Positions 47,579-59,497 of a DNA stretch of 64,000 nt are shown here, in pieces. The notes below the pieces were generated by a model. The model ran no database searches and was not told where the DNA came from. It worked only from the letters and a program-made list of their open reading frames with translations. Both the position numbers and the translations under genes were made by a program. The stretch's first letter is position 1, and every line of letters begins with the position of its first letter. This stretch comes from Colius striatus (Eukaryota; Chordata; Aves; Coliiformes; Coliidae): positions 38,490,501 to 38,554,500 of the forward strand of contig NC_084761.1 in NCBI RefSeq assembly GCF_028858725.1, in the 5' to 3' direction.

Positions 47579-49274
47579 AATCAACTTAAAGTGAAGGTTG
47601 CTTGTTTTGCTAACTCTTAGCTTGTTTCTGCTTTGCATAGGTAGATGTTCTATGTCACTTGTACCAGCAAACAATCAAGAATCTATGGGAACTACAAGCT
47701 TTCTGGTTTTATGTATGTATTTCATCCTTTTTTGAATAAATTTCTTCTGTTTGCTGGGTTAATGTCTGTGACATTAAATGAAGAGTGGGTTTTTTCCACT
47801 TGCAAAGAATAGTTCTGATCCCAGTGCTGTATGTAAAGTGGCCATAGCAGAGGGACCAACAATGCTGTAGTCAATTTAGCACCTACAATGATATTAGCAA
47901 AGACTGTCACATCTGTTTCCTGTGAAGAAATTAAAAAAAAAAAAGATATAATTATATAATTTATATATTATATTTGTATTTTTCCAGAAGCAGGAAACAC
48001 GAAAGAGGAATTATTTTTATTTCTTTTTTACCATTGCTACTGGAAAGACAAAAATAAGATTTCATTCTCTGTTGAATAGGAAAGTGAGTTTTGCTGTTAT
48101 GTCTGTGGAAAAAGACCTACCAGTTAAGAGCTTTGACAAGTTGATTGGCCTAGATTCATTAATAAAACCTTAAATTCCATTGTTATAATGCATTTTGACA
48201 TTTACTTCTGCTTCTAATATTTGTTTATGACTGCAAGATAAGCTGTCCTTGGAAGAGACAATCTCTTAGTTGTCTAGATAAAGACAGATGCTACACAAGT
48301 TTACGCAAACTCATCTCATAGTCACTTTTAAGTTAAATTGCTACGGATCAGTTGGTTTTGATAGACACACTGGGTTCTGTTGGAACCTGCTGAGGTGCTG
48401 AGACACTCTCTGATTTGGGTACATCCAGCTCTTTGTGGGTATGTGGTGCTTTAACACAGTGTAGTGATTGACATGGGTAGCACAGACGTAGCAGATAACC
48501 TACCAAGGCTACAGATAAGCTGTGATGTGCTGTTATATATAACAACACATCTAATCTCCAATCCCCAAAATTTTAAAATGACAGATGACAAAAGCTTATT
48601 TTGTGTATACACAAAAGTTGTATTGCATATAGTAAATAATGAAGCTATGAGCTACAACATCTTGTAACGTTAAAAAAAAGAAAAACTTTTTCTGTGGAGA
48701 AACACTATTAAGACTTTGCTTTCTTCTGGTAATTCTGAGAATTAGATGAACTTTCTGGACCCATTTCAGTTCAGTGTAGTGATGACTTGTCTAACTTGTG
48801 GTAGAACGTTTGCCATGGAAGTCAAATTGGAAAGAAAAACCCGTGAGGACAGAAAGGAATACATTGAGCAGCACAGAGAGTGCATGCAAGGGACTCTTCA
48901 GGTGACCTTGGTGTGCTGTCTGAAATAAAACATATCCAGGGAGAGATTAAGATTAAATACCTGTCTGTGTCACTTTCAAGACATTGAAAATGGAGCTTGT
49001 AAGAGAGAATGTGTGGTCCTAGTAACTGAAATGGTTCTCTCTGACTAGTCCTATCTAATTTTTTTGTAGTTCAGGATGGAGCTTTTGGAAGTACTTATCC
49101 AAAAGTTTAAATTCTGGTTTTCTTATGTACACATAATGAAACTTATTAGTTTGTTTTTCAAAAGCTCTACAACTTTTTTTGGCTTATGATAAATGAATTT
49201 TATCACTTCTGAAGTCTGAGAAGCCTGCATTTGAAGTAGCTCACATGGTTCTGGAGCAGAGATGAATATTTTTT

Positions 49275-50672
49275 CAATGTCATTTTTGAAAAATCATGGA
49301 GGATAGGCCAGGTGTCTGAGGGCTGGAGAAAGGCTAATGTCACTCCAGTCTTCAAAAAAGGCAAGAAGGACGACCCAGGAAACTACAGGCTGGTCAGCCT
49401 CACCTCCATCCCTGGAAAGGTGATGAAACAGCTGATCCTGAAAGTCATCACTAAACATATGAAGGAAAGGTGTTTTCAGGGGGAGTCAACATGGATTCAC
49501 TAAGGGGAAATCCTGTTTAACCAACCTGATAGCCTTCTATGAGTGCATAACCAGCAGGCTAGATGAGGGGAGAGCAGCAGATGCCATCTACCTTGACTTC
49601 AGCAAGGCTTTTGACACTGTCTCCCATAACATCCTCATCAGAAAGCTCAAGGAGTGTGGATTGGATGAGTGGACAGTGAGGTGGATGGAGAGCTGGCTGA
49701 ATGACAGAGCCCAGAGGGTGGTGATCAATGGCACAGAATTGAGTTGGAGGCCTCAGTAACCAGGGTAGTTCCACAGAGCTTGGTTCTAAGGCGAGTCTTG
49801 TTCAACATCTTCATCAGTGACCTGGATGAGGGGACAGAGTGTACCATCAGCAAGTTTGCTGAGGTCATCAGACAACAAAGTGGGAGGACTGGCAGATTCC
49901 CCAGAAGGCTATGCTGCCATTCAGCGGGATCTTGACCGGCTTGAGAGTTCGGCAGAGAAGGAACATCATGAGGTTCTCTGCTAGAGAGCAGCTCTGCAGA
50001 GAGAGACCTGGGAGTCCTGGATGCTAATAAACTAAACATGAGCCAGCAATGTGCCCTCAATGGCCAAGGTGGCCAATGGCATCCTGGGATGCATCAACAA
50101 GAGTGTGGCCAGCAGGTCAAGGGAGGTTCTTCTCCCCCTCTACTCTGCCCTGGTGAGGCCTCATCTGGAGTCCTGTGTCCGGTTCTGGGCTTCTCAGCTC
50201 AAGAGGGACAGAGAACTTCTGGAAAGAGCCCAGTGCAGGACCACCAAGATGATCAGGGGACTGGAACATCTTTCATACATGGAAAGGCTACATAACTGGG
50301 GCTGTTTAGTCTAGAGAAGAGGAGACTGAGGGGGGATCTTATTAATATTTACAAATATCTGAAGGGTGGTTGTCAGGAGATTGGGGCATCACTTTGTTGT
50401 ATCTAGAGAACGGGACAAGGGGTAACGAGATGAAGCAGGAACACAAAAAGTTCCATTTAAATATAAGAAAAAACTATTTTACTGTGAAGGTGACAGAACA
50501 GTGGAACAGGCTGTCCGGAGGGGTTGTGGAGTCTCCTTCTTTGGAGGTCTTCAATATCTGCCTGGACATGTTTCTATGCGACTTTATCTAGGTGACCCTG
50601 CTTCTGCAGGGGGGTTGGACTAGATGATCTCTAAAGGTCCCTTCCAACCCTACCAGTCAATGATTCTACTGA
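49275..50672 (+). mobile_element. CR1 LINE, RT to 3' end
   Basis: The longest CR1 in LIN54 intron 1, same orientation as the gene. It starts in the RT N-terminal region (FKKGKKDDPGNYRLVSLTS) and runs to tgattctact. The RT frame is broken at several points, and the catalytic box is altered: the FADD position reads FAEV. The C-terminal part ends FLCDFI, as in the copy at 10335-11255. Confidence 0.9.
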
Positions 50673-53600
50673 AATTCCTATTTCTCTTATTGAATTTTTA
50701 TTTTGACTCAAAATCTTAATATGAAATTTCTTTCCACAAAAAGAAACTTATTTAAATAAGTTTTCCCCAAAAGGGGTATCATCCTGGTTATTTAAATATG
50801 TTTCCCCAGAAGGAGTATGGATGTGCTTTATCTAGAGATTAAACTGGGAGGGAAGGGGTAATAGCGTAGTTTGTCATCTGAACCAAGTCAGAGTTTGCCT
50901 GCAGGCAAACTATTTATCTTCATCTCAGGCCTCCTGCAAGAAAACATATTCTGTACTTGTTAAGCATTGCCATGTTTAAGGCTGGTAGTGCTGCTGAGAT
51001 CTGCAGCTAGAAGCATGGTTTCTGGCAAATGATTCTGATATAACTGCTGAACTATTTTTGCTTTTATTTCAACGTTCCATTGAACTATAAAATGAAGAAA
51101 GACAACTTAGATTTATAGTATAAGTTTAAAAAGTAGGCTGTAATAGCCTTCACTGCTGTGTAAATCTTGACAGCCCTTCCCTGAAAGCATTGCAGTTTAT
51201 GGTCTTAGATTTTTATTGTTTTTAATCTCTTCATTCTAGTATCTTTAAAAAGAATTGGATGATTCTGTAAGACACATAAGGAATTAAGTTTCCAGGACAA
51301 AATGCTTTTCTGTGAAAATTAGCATATTTTTGTAAATGAAATGCCCCACTGAAATCAGCATTGGGAGTGGTTTTGTTTCAGTCGGAATAAACTTCATGTA
51401 TTGTACCTTCTGACTGGGCAGGACTGCCGAAGTATAGATGTAACAGACCACATAATCACTGTGCTTCCCAACTTCCAAAGCCTCAATAAAATTGATAGGT
51501 TACAATCCTGTTGTGATGAACCTTGCTAACATCTGATATTAAGCCTATGATGGCAGTTTTCATGCTTGTTGTTTTTAAGAGTGTTCTTAATATGATATCA
51601 CTGTGTGTTCTGGATTATTCTGTAGCCCTACAGTCAAGAGGCATCTGGAATTTTAAAAGCAAGACTTTTTATTTCAAGCTGTATTTAGAAGACTGAAATC
51701 TGCTTGTTTGGCATCTGGAGATAAGAACTCTTCACATTTGTTGGGGTTTTTTCCACTGAAGCAAAGTTCACTATATAGGCTTTAATTTTGGCCTCCATTG
51801 ACTTGCAGAAAATCAAATAATTTGAAGTTATTTTCATGGTATTTTTTTGTCTTTGTGGGTCTTGACACAAAGTTTGTGTAGAGCATAAGGTTAGAAATGC
51901 TTCATTAAATGTAAAAGCCCTGGAATCTACAACCCCAAATACTGATTGTTCATAGCAGTGAACATCTTCAGAATGTATTTAATCATAGACCTAAATGATG
52001 GTAAGAATACCTGTGCAGTTTTGTTTTTCGTCTCTCTTGCTACTGTATGTTGTGAAAATGACTGAAACTAGCATGCAAACCAAGGAAAGGGTTGAAGAGA
52101 AATATTCTGATTTGTGGTTTCTATTTTATTTTTAGTTTGCACAAAACTCTGCCTGAAAGTAGAACATTGTTTCGAGTTACAGGAAGCAAACTGAACTGCT
52201 TTGAAGCATTCTGCTGCAATGACTGTTATTTCCAGCAACTTTTACTGGAAAGTTGCTATAAGTGAGATGTGTGCTAAATAAACAGCGTTTAAGACTTTAG
52301 CCTTACCCAGATAAAGTGAGCTTCAGCACTCCTTTTTAAGAGAAATGGAGGACGTATAGATGTTTGTATATAGAATCTCTTTCTGTGGTTGACAGTGTGC
52401 CTTTGTTGACAATCAAAGCATAAACTGGTATCTTAATTATTTCTGCCTTCTTAGCCTGGACATGCCAATCATTTGAAAAAAATACTCATCTCTATGTTAT
52501 TTTACTTCTGCAGAACATTGCACTGTGAAGTTGGCAGGCAGTGTTCCCATAATAGTAATGCCTTTGCACTTCAGTGCACGTTGGAATTTACTTAGCACCG
52601 GTGAGGATTAGATCCTTAAAGGGCCCTAAGTAGTTCTCAAGAAGCAGATTTAATATCAGCTTCTTGGTCCTGGTCGGTCTTCAGAATGTCATGGAAGTTG
52701 CTGTAAGCAACAAAAAGTAGACTGAAAGTATCAATAGGTTGATGATATAGATATTGATGCAAATTTGAAATGTAGACACGGCTTGAAATGCAAACTAATA
52801 TTGGTAAAAATGTGTGTGTTTGTCCCCTTCTTAATGGACATTTAACTACCACGTGAGAGAGAGGCAACAGCTGTGAGTGTGCATGTGGTTTTACCTTTAA
52901 GTGTCTGAGTTTTCTAGATCCTAATAATTCTTGGCAAGTGCTGGAGTTCTGTTGGGGTATTATGTTGGTTTCTTTTTTGGTAATACTGGCCAATACCTCA
53001 CAAAGGCTAGAATAGTCTTCCTTACTAATCCCGTTTTGTAATTGATGGTACATTTAGTCAATTATTCTTGGAGTGAAAAGGGAGTTATTCAATCTGGAGT
53101 TAGATATCTGTTTTTTCCAGCAAGCAATGCACGTACACGTAATGTAATTGAACCATTTTGAATTTGTATGGCATGCTGCTTTCATCAAGAACTTAGTGTG
53201 GCTTTTTTTCCCTCTTTGTGGCTTCTCTTTTGCCTGAAAGGTTCTCTGACTCACAGGGATTTGTAGTTATGTACTATATCTAAGGTCTTTGTAAAAATTG
53301 CTTTTGTACTTAGTGTGTATAATCTTAATTTCTGTGGTAGCATGCTGTGATTCATTGTATGTGAGAATTAATTTTGTTGTGAAAAAGAGCAGCTACAGGT
53401 CACAGGATAGCTGAGTTTTAAAGTATATTTGTAGCAGGTTGTGGTGGAAGAAGAAGATACAGTTGTGCTGCATGCAGTGCTGCTAAAGCATTGGGTATAA
53501 TTGGGTATAACTGAAGATTTTTGTGGTGAAGGCAGTATATTTCATATCAATATGTTGGAAAAACAGTTTTATTTTGTAGACAGTAGGACACAATTTTTTG

Positions 53601-54888
53601 GAAACATAAGTAAATGGGGTTTTTTAACAGTATGTCTCCAAAGGAGACATGTATTTTTTTTGCTCATTATGTTTTAACTGTCCTTGTCAATATTTTGTAG
53701 TGTTATATGTCAATGATAGCAACATGGAGAGATTAGTAACTGGTCCACAGTTCAATAGTTGCAAGATGTTTTGGGATTTTTTTCCTCCCCATCCCAAGAG
53801 CTGGAAGATTAGGAAGGGAAGCAGCTGACTGAATTGCTGTTGCAGTGTTCCTACTGGATCATACTTGGATCTTTCTTTTGTGGATCTTTCTTGGATCTTC
53901 TAGCTTCCAACTAGTCAAAGTCTGGTAATTTTAAACTGCTTAATCTCTAAGTATTAAGACCAAAAAGAAATTGGATTTTTTTTCCAGCTCAGAAGCCTTC
54001 TGGAGTTTACATACGGTTACATATCTGGAGTTTGCATACTGTTGGAAAAGGCAGATAAGCAGAAGCTGAAAAATTTGGAAAGTGTTTAAGCACCTAAACT
54101 TTGATTGCATGTGGCTTACAGCATCTCATACATCTCAAATAAATCAATGATCCTGTCTGTATTTCTCCTAGTTCTTCCTGCTCTTGCCTTTGTACTAATG
54201 AATAGCTTTAGTGTCAAAATAAAATGTGTATTTAAACCTTTACTAGTTAAGAGAAATATGCTGATTTTATTAATATAACCTCATATAAATACTTGGTATT
54301 TTTGAGCTTTAAAATCTCAAATCTGAGCCATTGTCTGAAAACAATCCCCTTCTCCACCTTGTTTGAAAGGTAAATGATGGTGGTGTCAAATTTTTGTTTG
54401 ATAAAAGAAAGGCTAAATGTAGCTCCTTTTGTATTGGCTAACTGGTGGTACTATATTGTTTTGGATTTTCCCACCATTAGAGTTCATTGTACTTTCAGTA
54501 ATTTGTTACCTTGTCCACTTTTACTTTTCTGACATTTACCTGACTCTTTTCCAGCCTTGTTCCTCCCCACCTGGCAACTCTTGGTGTTCTCCCTTACACT
54601 ACACAAGTTAATAGGCATACCTTTTGATTCTCCTAAAAGCTAATTATATCATCTAATTTTATTGATCTCCAGAAAACACAAGTCCCTTATTGCAAGGATC
54701 CTAAATTTCCTTTTTTCAGGAGCTTTAAAACTGTATCCTATGTTACATCCTTTAGGGGATATAGTAACTAGTTTCTAGTAACTAGATACGATAACTAGAT
54801 ATAGTTATAAATTTTACATGCCCATGAATGAGATTTGTCTCCTAGACAATCTGCCTCTTGAGGGAAATGATTTTTTTGTGGTATTTTC

Positions 54889-54963
54889 ACAAAATCACAG
54901 AATGGTAGGGGTTGGAAGGGACTTCTAGAGATCATCTAACCCTCCTGCAGAAGCAGGTCCAAC
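54889..54963 (-). mobile_element. CR1 3'-end fragment
   Basis: 75 bp of the CR1 terminus in reverse (cacagaatggtaggggttgg ... agaagcaggtccaac). Confidence 0.85.
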
Positions 54964-57900
54964 ATTTTTTCATTTGTACATTTTATGTGTTTTTTGCAAT
55001 TCCCAGCTCAGGAAGTTGAAAGTGTTTACCATTGGTTGCTCCTAATAATTACACACTTAACTGTGTGCATCTGTCCCAGCTTTAAAGAACCACTAGCTGC
55101 TGTGTCTGTGAAAGATACTTGGTTTCAGTTAGCATTTGTTCAGCATGCAGCAACGATTTTACTGATCCCAGGAGGATCGCTGCTATTTTCAGGGGCTCTG
55201 TTGAAATTAATACATTTATGAAGTTTTTTATTTTGAGATGGGGATTTATTGTAATTCAAGATAGGTGCTCATACAAAAGCTGTTACCGATTTGATTTCAC
55301 TATTTTCTGGTGAAAGTGACACTTAAGAATTTAAAGTGAACATTGAGGTCTGGCTAATATTCTTAAACAAGTCAAGTTATACCGGAGTCATCGCATGACT
55401 GAGGGCCTCCAGACCTTTGTTGTATACTGAAAAGAGAACAAGAAGGAGACCATCAGTGAGGCCACAAATGCTGACAAGTCCCTTGGTCCACTGCTTCATT
55501 GCAAGGACTTTGCTAACATACAGCACCATCCCAGGACATCCCATAAAGTTGATCTCAGCAAACTTGTGTCTGGGTATTGTGAATTTCTGAACAGATTTCC
55601 TTGTAGTATGTAGCCTTGCTGATGACTTTCTAACACATGCTCATGTAGGTGCTGCACTTGAGCTGCTTGTGTTTGTGGACTGGAAGGTTATCCTTATCTT
55701 AGTGAAACGGGGCCTTTTCTGGAGATTTAAGAAGATGCAGTTAGTTAATGCAAAATACAGGCATTGCTATATATCTTGCATTTTATTGTTTGCAGATGAA
55801 ATTTTTTTTTCTTTTGATTTTCCTGTATAGTGTGGCTGGTTTGCATGTTTTAGCAACAAAGATGTTGATATAATCAATCTCAATACTTTTAACAGTGTTA
55901 GTTTCTTACAGGTTGTGCACTAGCATGCTAGTGGCAGAGAAGGAAAAAATAGATCAAAGTTCACAGGTACCTCTCAGGCACTATACTGTATTTTTGCCAA
56001 CAATAGCGTTCTTTATCCCCTTCCTTATGTTAAGAAGAGTCAAGAGGATTATAAATGTTTTGTCCTTTGTGACTATCAAGTATAGAGATCTGTACAAGAG
56101 ATAAGATAATGAGAGGTGGTTCAGTCAAGCTGAGCTTTTCCCTCTGTCCTCCAAACAGTACTGAGCATTTTTGAAAGTTGTCTCTCCAAGATTTTAACAA
56201 TATGCTTTAATCTCTATTTTGTTTATATGCATTCACCTGATTAGGTGTCCTGAGCTATGCTGGGACAATCTTTTTTTCCTAAACAAATCTTTATTATAAC
56301 TTCTTGAGCTGTTGGTTTTGTTGTGTGGTCATTGTTTTATAGGTTAAAATTATCTGTTTGTTTTGTGGAGTTCCCTGATCTAGTAGTATGTTTATTCACT
56401 TTCTTTGTTTAGAATGGTTTTTTCTTCAGATTTTTAGGTAAGTATAGACATTTACTGATGCAACTTTTTGGAGGGTTGTATATATATAGCTCTTGCATTA
56501 TCAAGTGTCTCAAAACATAATTGAGGAAGGCAAGGAAACTTTCAAGTCTCTTAAAAATAGTTAAAATAATTCTCTACCTTGTCTTGGAGATCTCAGAGCT
56601 GTTAGAATCTTAAAAGCAATTGGCATTCTTTTGATGTTGGAGGAGCTGGAAAAAATGGAAACTATGTTTAGTATAAAAGCATTAGGAAAAAAATAAACAG
56701 TTGAACTGTTGAGAAATCCTGACTAAATACCTAAAAGTACATCTGCTGGGATGTTGAAGCTGCCTCTGATGGCAACACTCTTTCATATAGGTAGGATGAG
56801 ATTTTCATTCTTGCATTTCATGTATGCTTCAGTCATATAAAAAGTGGGTTGTATTGTGATTCTTTTTTTGGTGGTGTTGACACTAGCTGGAGTGTGTTTA
56901 ATGGCACCCAGCTTTTAAATGATGAGACCTAATAACTGTAAAATCTTCAAATGTGATGGCCATAAACTGTTAACTCGGTATCTGCACATAGTGTGTAACT
57001 TGTCAAGTTTCTGATTCCAGACTTGATGTATTCTTTTCCTCTATATTCTGACTTGTAGATGGTTTGTTTGAGGTCAGAAGGCAGTTTTAAACTATAGCTC
57101 TGTGCATTTTAACATAAATATCCTTTCAACTAGATACAGGTATTTAAAAACCATTTACTGCTTTGCAACATAACCAAGTGGTAAGAATGAAGAATATAAA
57201 TAACTGTGGAACTGTGTAACTAGTTAAATATGTCAACTGGTCATACTGTTAAAATATACTAAGAATAGCCTTTCTTTTAGGGGGTAACATGTAAAAATGC
57301 CAACCTAAAGTAAATAAATAAAGTTATTTGTCATTACGGAGTCTGGTCGTTTTTCCAATGTCTGATTCCCTAACTTATCAAACATGATGCAATCATTATT
57401 TGGATTACAGTTGAGCCTAGCAGTCTAACATCTGGATCCAAGCCCCTTGTGCTTGTCAGTATAGAATAGAATAGGGCAACAAGGTTGGGTTTTTTCAAAT
57501 TATTTTCTTTGAAGTTATAAGATCTAAGACACAAGCCTGTGCAGGTTGAGGTGCCAATAATGTTGATACAGCTCAGGAGGAGAGCTAATGGCCTTGGCAT
57601 ATGCTAAAACAATCTGCTTTTACTATTCCTATTTTTATGTAATCTCATATGCAGTTAACCAATTTTATTTTTAAGACATTGATGTCACAATATTACTAAT
57701 GTGTCCTTAGCTGTTTTGTCTAGCACTAGTTACCAAGGCTGGCATCACTGCAAGCTGTACTGGCATTACTTTGGGAGAAATGTTTTCCAAATGAGATATT
57801 TCTGGCAGTGACGTGAGAACTTTTTATCTTTAATTACCTTCTAATAAGTGAGCTCTCTGTGAGTTTGACTACTGGTTATCTGAACAAGTTCTTTTCACAG

Positions 57901-58769
57901 CTTAGGCTTCTAAACTTCATGGCAATTTAATATGGCTTGTACTCCGGAGATGAGGGGAATCGGGATGTCACTCTTCATGACCAGGAAGATTCCAGCACAG
58001 CCTCCTTCTTGAGCTTAGTATGGAAATGAGATAGGTTAATTATAGCAGGGGCTTTTTTTCACCAACCTTCCTATCTTGTGGTAAAATGCAGCTGTCCTCT
58101 ATAGTTAGCTGCTGTGCAAAATGGAACCATAATGACTCTGGAGTAATCAGTGTCACCTCTGGTTTTGGTCAGTGGTTTTAGAGGCTTAGTTCCTTAATTA
58201 TGAATTTTGCTTAGTATGAGTAACTCAACTTAGTTTATCCAAGCAAGTGGGAAACTGAACTGGCAGGGATCCCGTTCTCTTGAGCTACTCAAAAGTGTGA
58301 ACACATGTGCAGTATGCTTGCCCGTGTAGTGCACAGGCATGCTGATGGGTCAGCAAGTGGGGAAAACACCTTAAATTCATCTTCTTTCAGCTTCTGACAG
58401 TGATATAGTTTTAGTGGGAATGGTAGATGTGACCATTTCCAGTAATGTCTTTGAGATTTCTCAAGTATGAAGTGACTCTCATCTTAAATCTTGCTGTAAT
58501 TTTTTTAAATATAAATTGGTCATTCTTGCCTTAATTTGACATTGATGGATGATATTGAAGAGGTTTGATATATATGCTTACTGAGAGTAAGTTTGATATA
58601 AAACTTTTAATGTTTTGATAATTTTTTTAATGATTTCTGTCCTGTGCATGCAAAATACCTTGTCTGAAAAAAGTCTGCTGCTGCATTTTCTTCTGTGGTA
58701 ATATTATTCATAAAGCTTTGAAAATGTATGTTTTCTGGAAACCAATAACTTTTCAAAATATTATTGCAG

Positions 58770-59497
58770 TACCTGCTCCAGTCATCACTGCCACAACTGC
58801 TAAAATGGAGGTGGTTTCAGCTGAAGTCAACAGCTTACTCCCTGAGGAAATAATGGACACTGGTATAACTCTAGTGGAAGATGACAGCATTGAAGCCGTT
58901 ATCGTGTCATCACCAATGGGAGACTCTATTCCCATGGAAACGGAACTGGAAGAAATAGTGAACATAAGCTCCACCAGTGACTCCTCAGCTACGACTGTGG
59001 CCGCAGTCACCTCAGAATCAGTTACTGCACCCAGCAATCACTCAGACGACATGACAGTGAACACCACAACCCCAAAAATTGATGTGAATGCAGTAGTAAA
59101 GCCTTCCTTTCCAAGTGGCCTCCATAAACTTGGTGCTCAGACCCCTGTCACTATATCAACCAATCAAATAATTCTGAACAAGACTGCAGATATTAAAATA
59201 GGCAATCAGAGCATTAAACCAGATGGGCAAAAGCTAATTGTAACAACTTTAGGCAAGTCTGGCCAACCTATTGTTTTAGCATTACCCCACAGCCAGCTCC
59301 CACAGGCCCAGAAGGCCATGTCCCAGGCCCAAGGTGGAGACTCCAAGGTACAAGGCCAGCAGATCAAAGTTGTTATTGGAGGTCGATCAGATGCAAAGCC
59401 TGTTGTTGATGTCTCAGCTTTAACACAAGGAAGTCAGCTTATAAACACTGCAGCCCAGCCTTCTGTTTTGCAGACTCAGCAATTAAAAACAGTACAG
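58770..59497 (+). other. LIN54: LIN54 exon 2 (5' UTR end plus first coding exon)
   Basis: Acceptor TTATTGCAG|TACCTG at 58769/58770 and donor CAG|GTAAAA at 59497/59498. The 35 bases before the conserved start codon contain no stop in the LIN54 frame. Confidence 0.85.
58805..59497 (+). CDS. LIN54: LIN54, first coding exon (partial gene)
   Basis: Encodes residues 1-231 of about 749, from MEVVSAEVNSLLPEEIMDTG to QTQQLKTVQ, where a phase-0 donor follows. LIN54 is the DNA-binding subunit of the MuvB core (LIN9, LIN37, LIN52, LIN54, RBBP4), which works with p130/E2F4 in DREAM to repress, and with B-MYB or FOXM1 to activate, cell-cycle genes. The two Cys-rich CXC (tesmin) domains that bind TTYGAA lie in later exons outside the window. 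This exon is the poorly ordered N-terminal part: acidic at residues 13-50, then Ser/Thr/Gln-rich. Highly conserved stretches are KLGAQTPVTIS and ALPHSQLPQAQK. The start was chosen because the known proteins begin MEVV. The first exon is at about 41880-42092. Confidence 0.95.

Larger units (their letters stand above)
42093..58769 (+). other. LIN54: LIN54 intron 1
   Basis: 16.7 kb between GTGAGT at 42093 and TTATTGCAG at 58769. It carries a second promoter-like cluster at 42600-42700, four CR1 copies, and T/G-rich simple repeats near 46020-46055. The remaining open frames are short and show no domain. Confidence 0.75.

Noticed and set aside
55400-55720. Possible processed pseudogene (slightly GC-richer, codon-like on the minus strand)
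   Set aside because: All frames hold several stops, I could not name a parent gene, and there is no poly(A) tract or target duplication.
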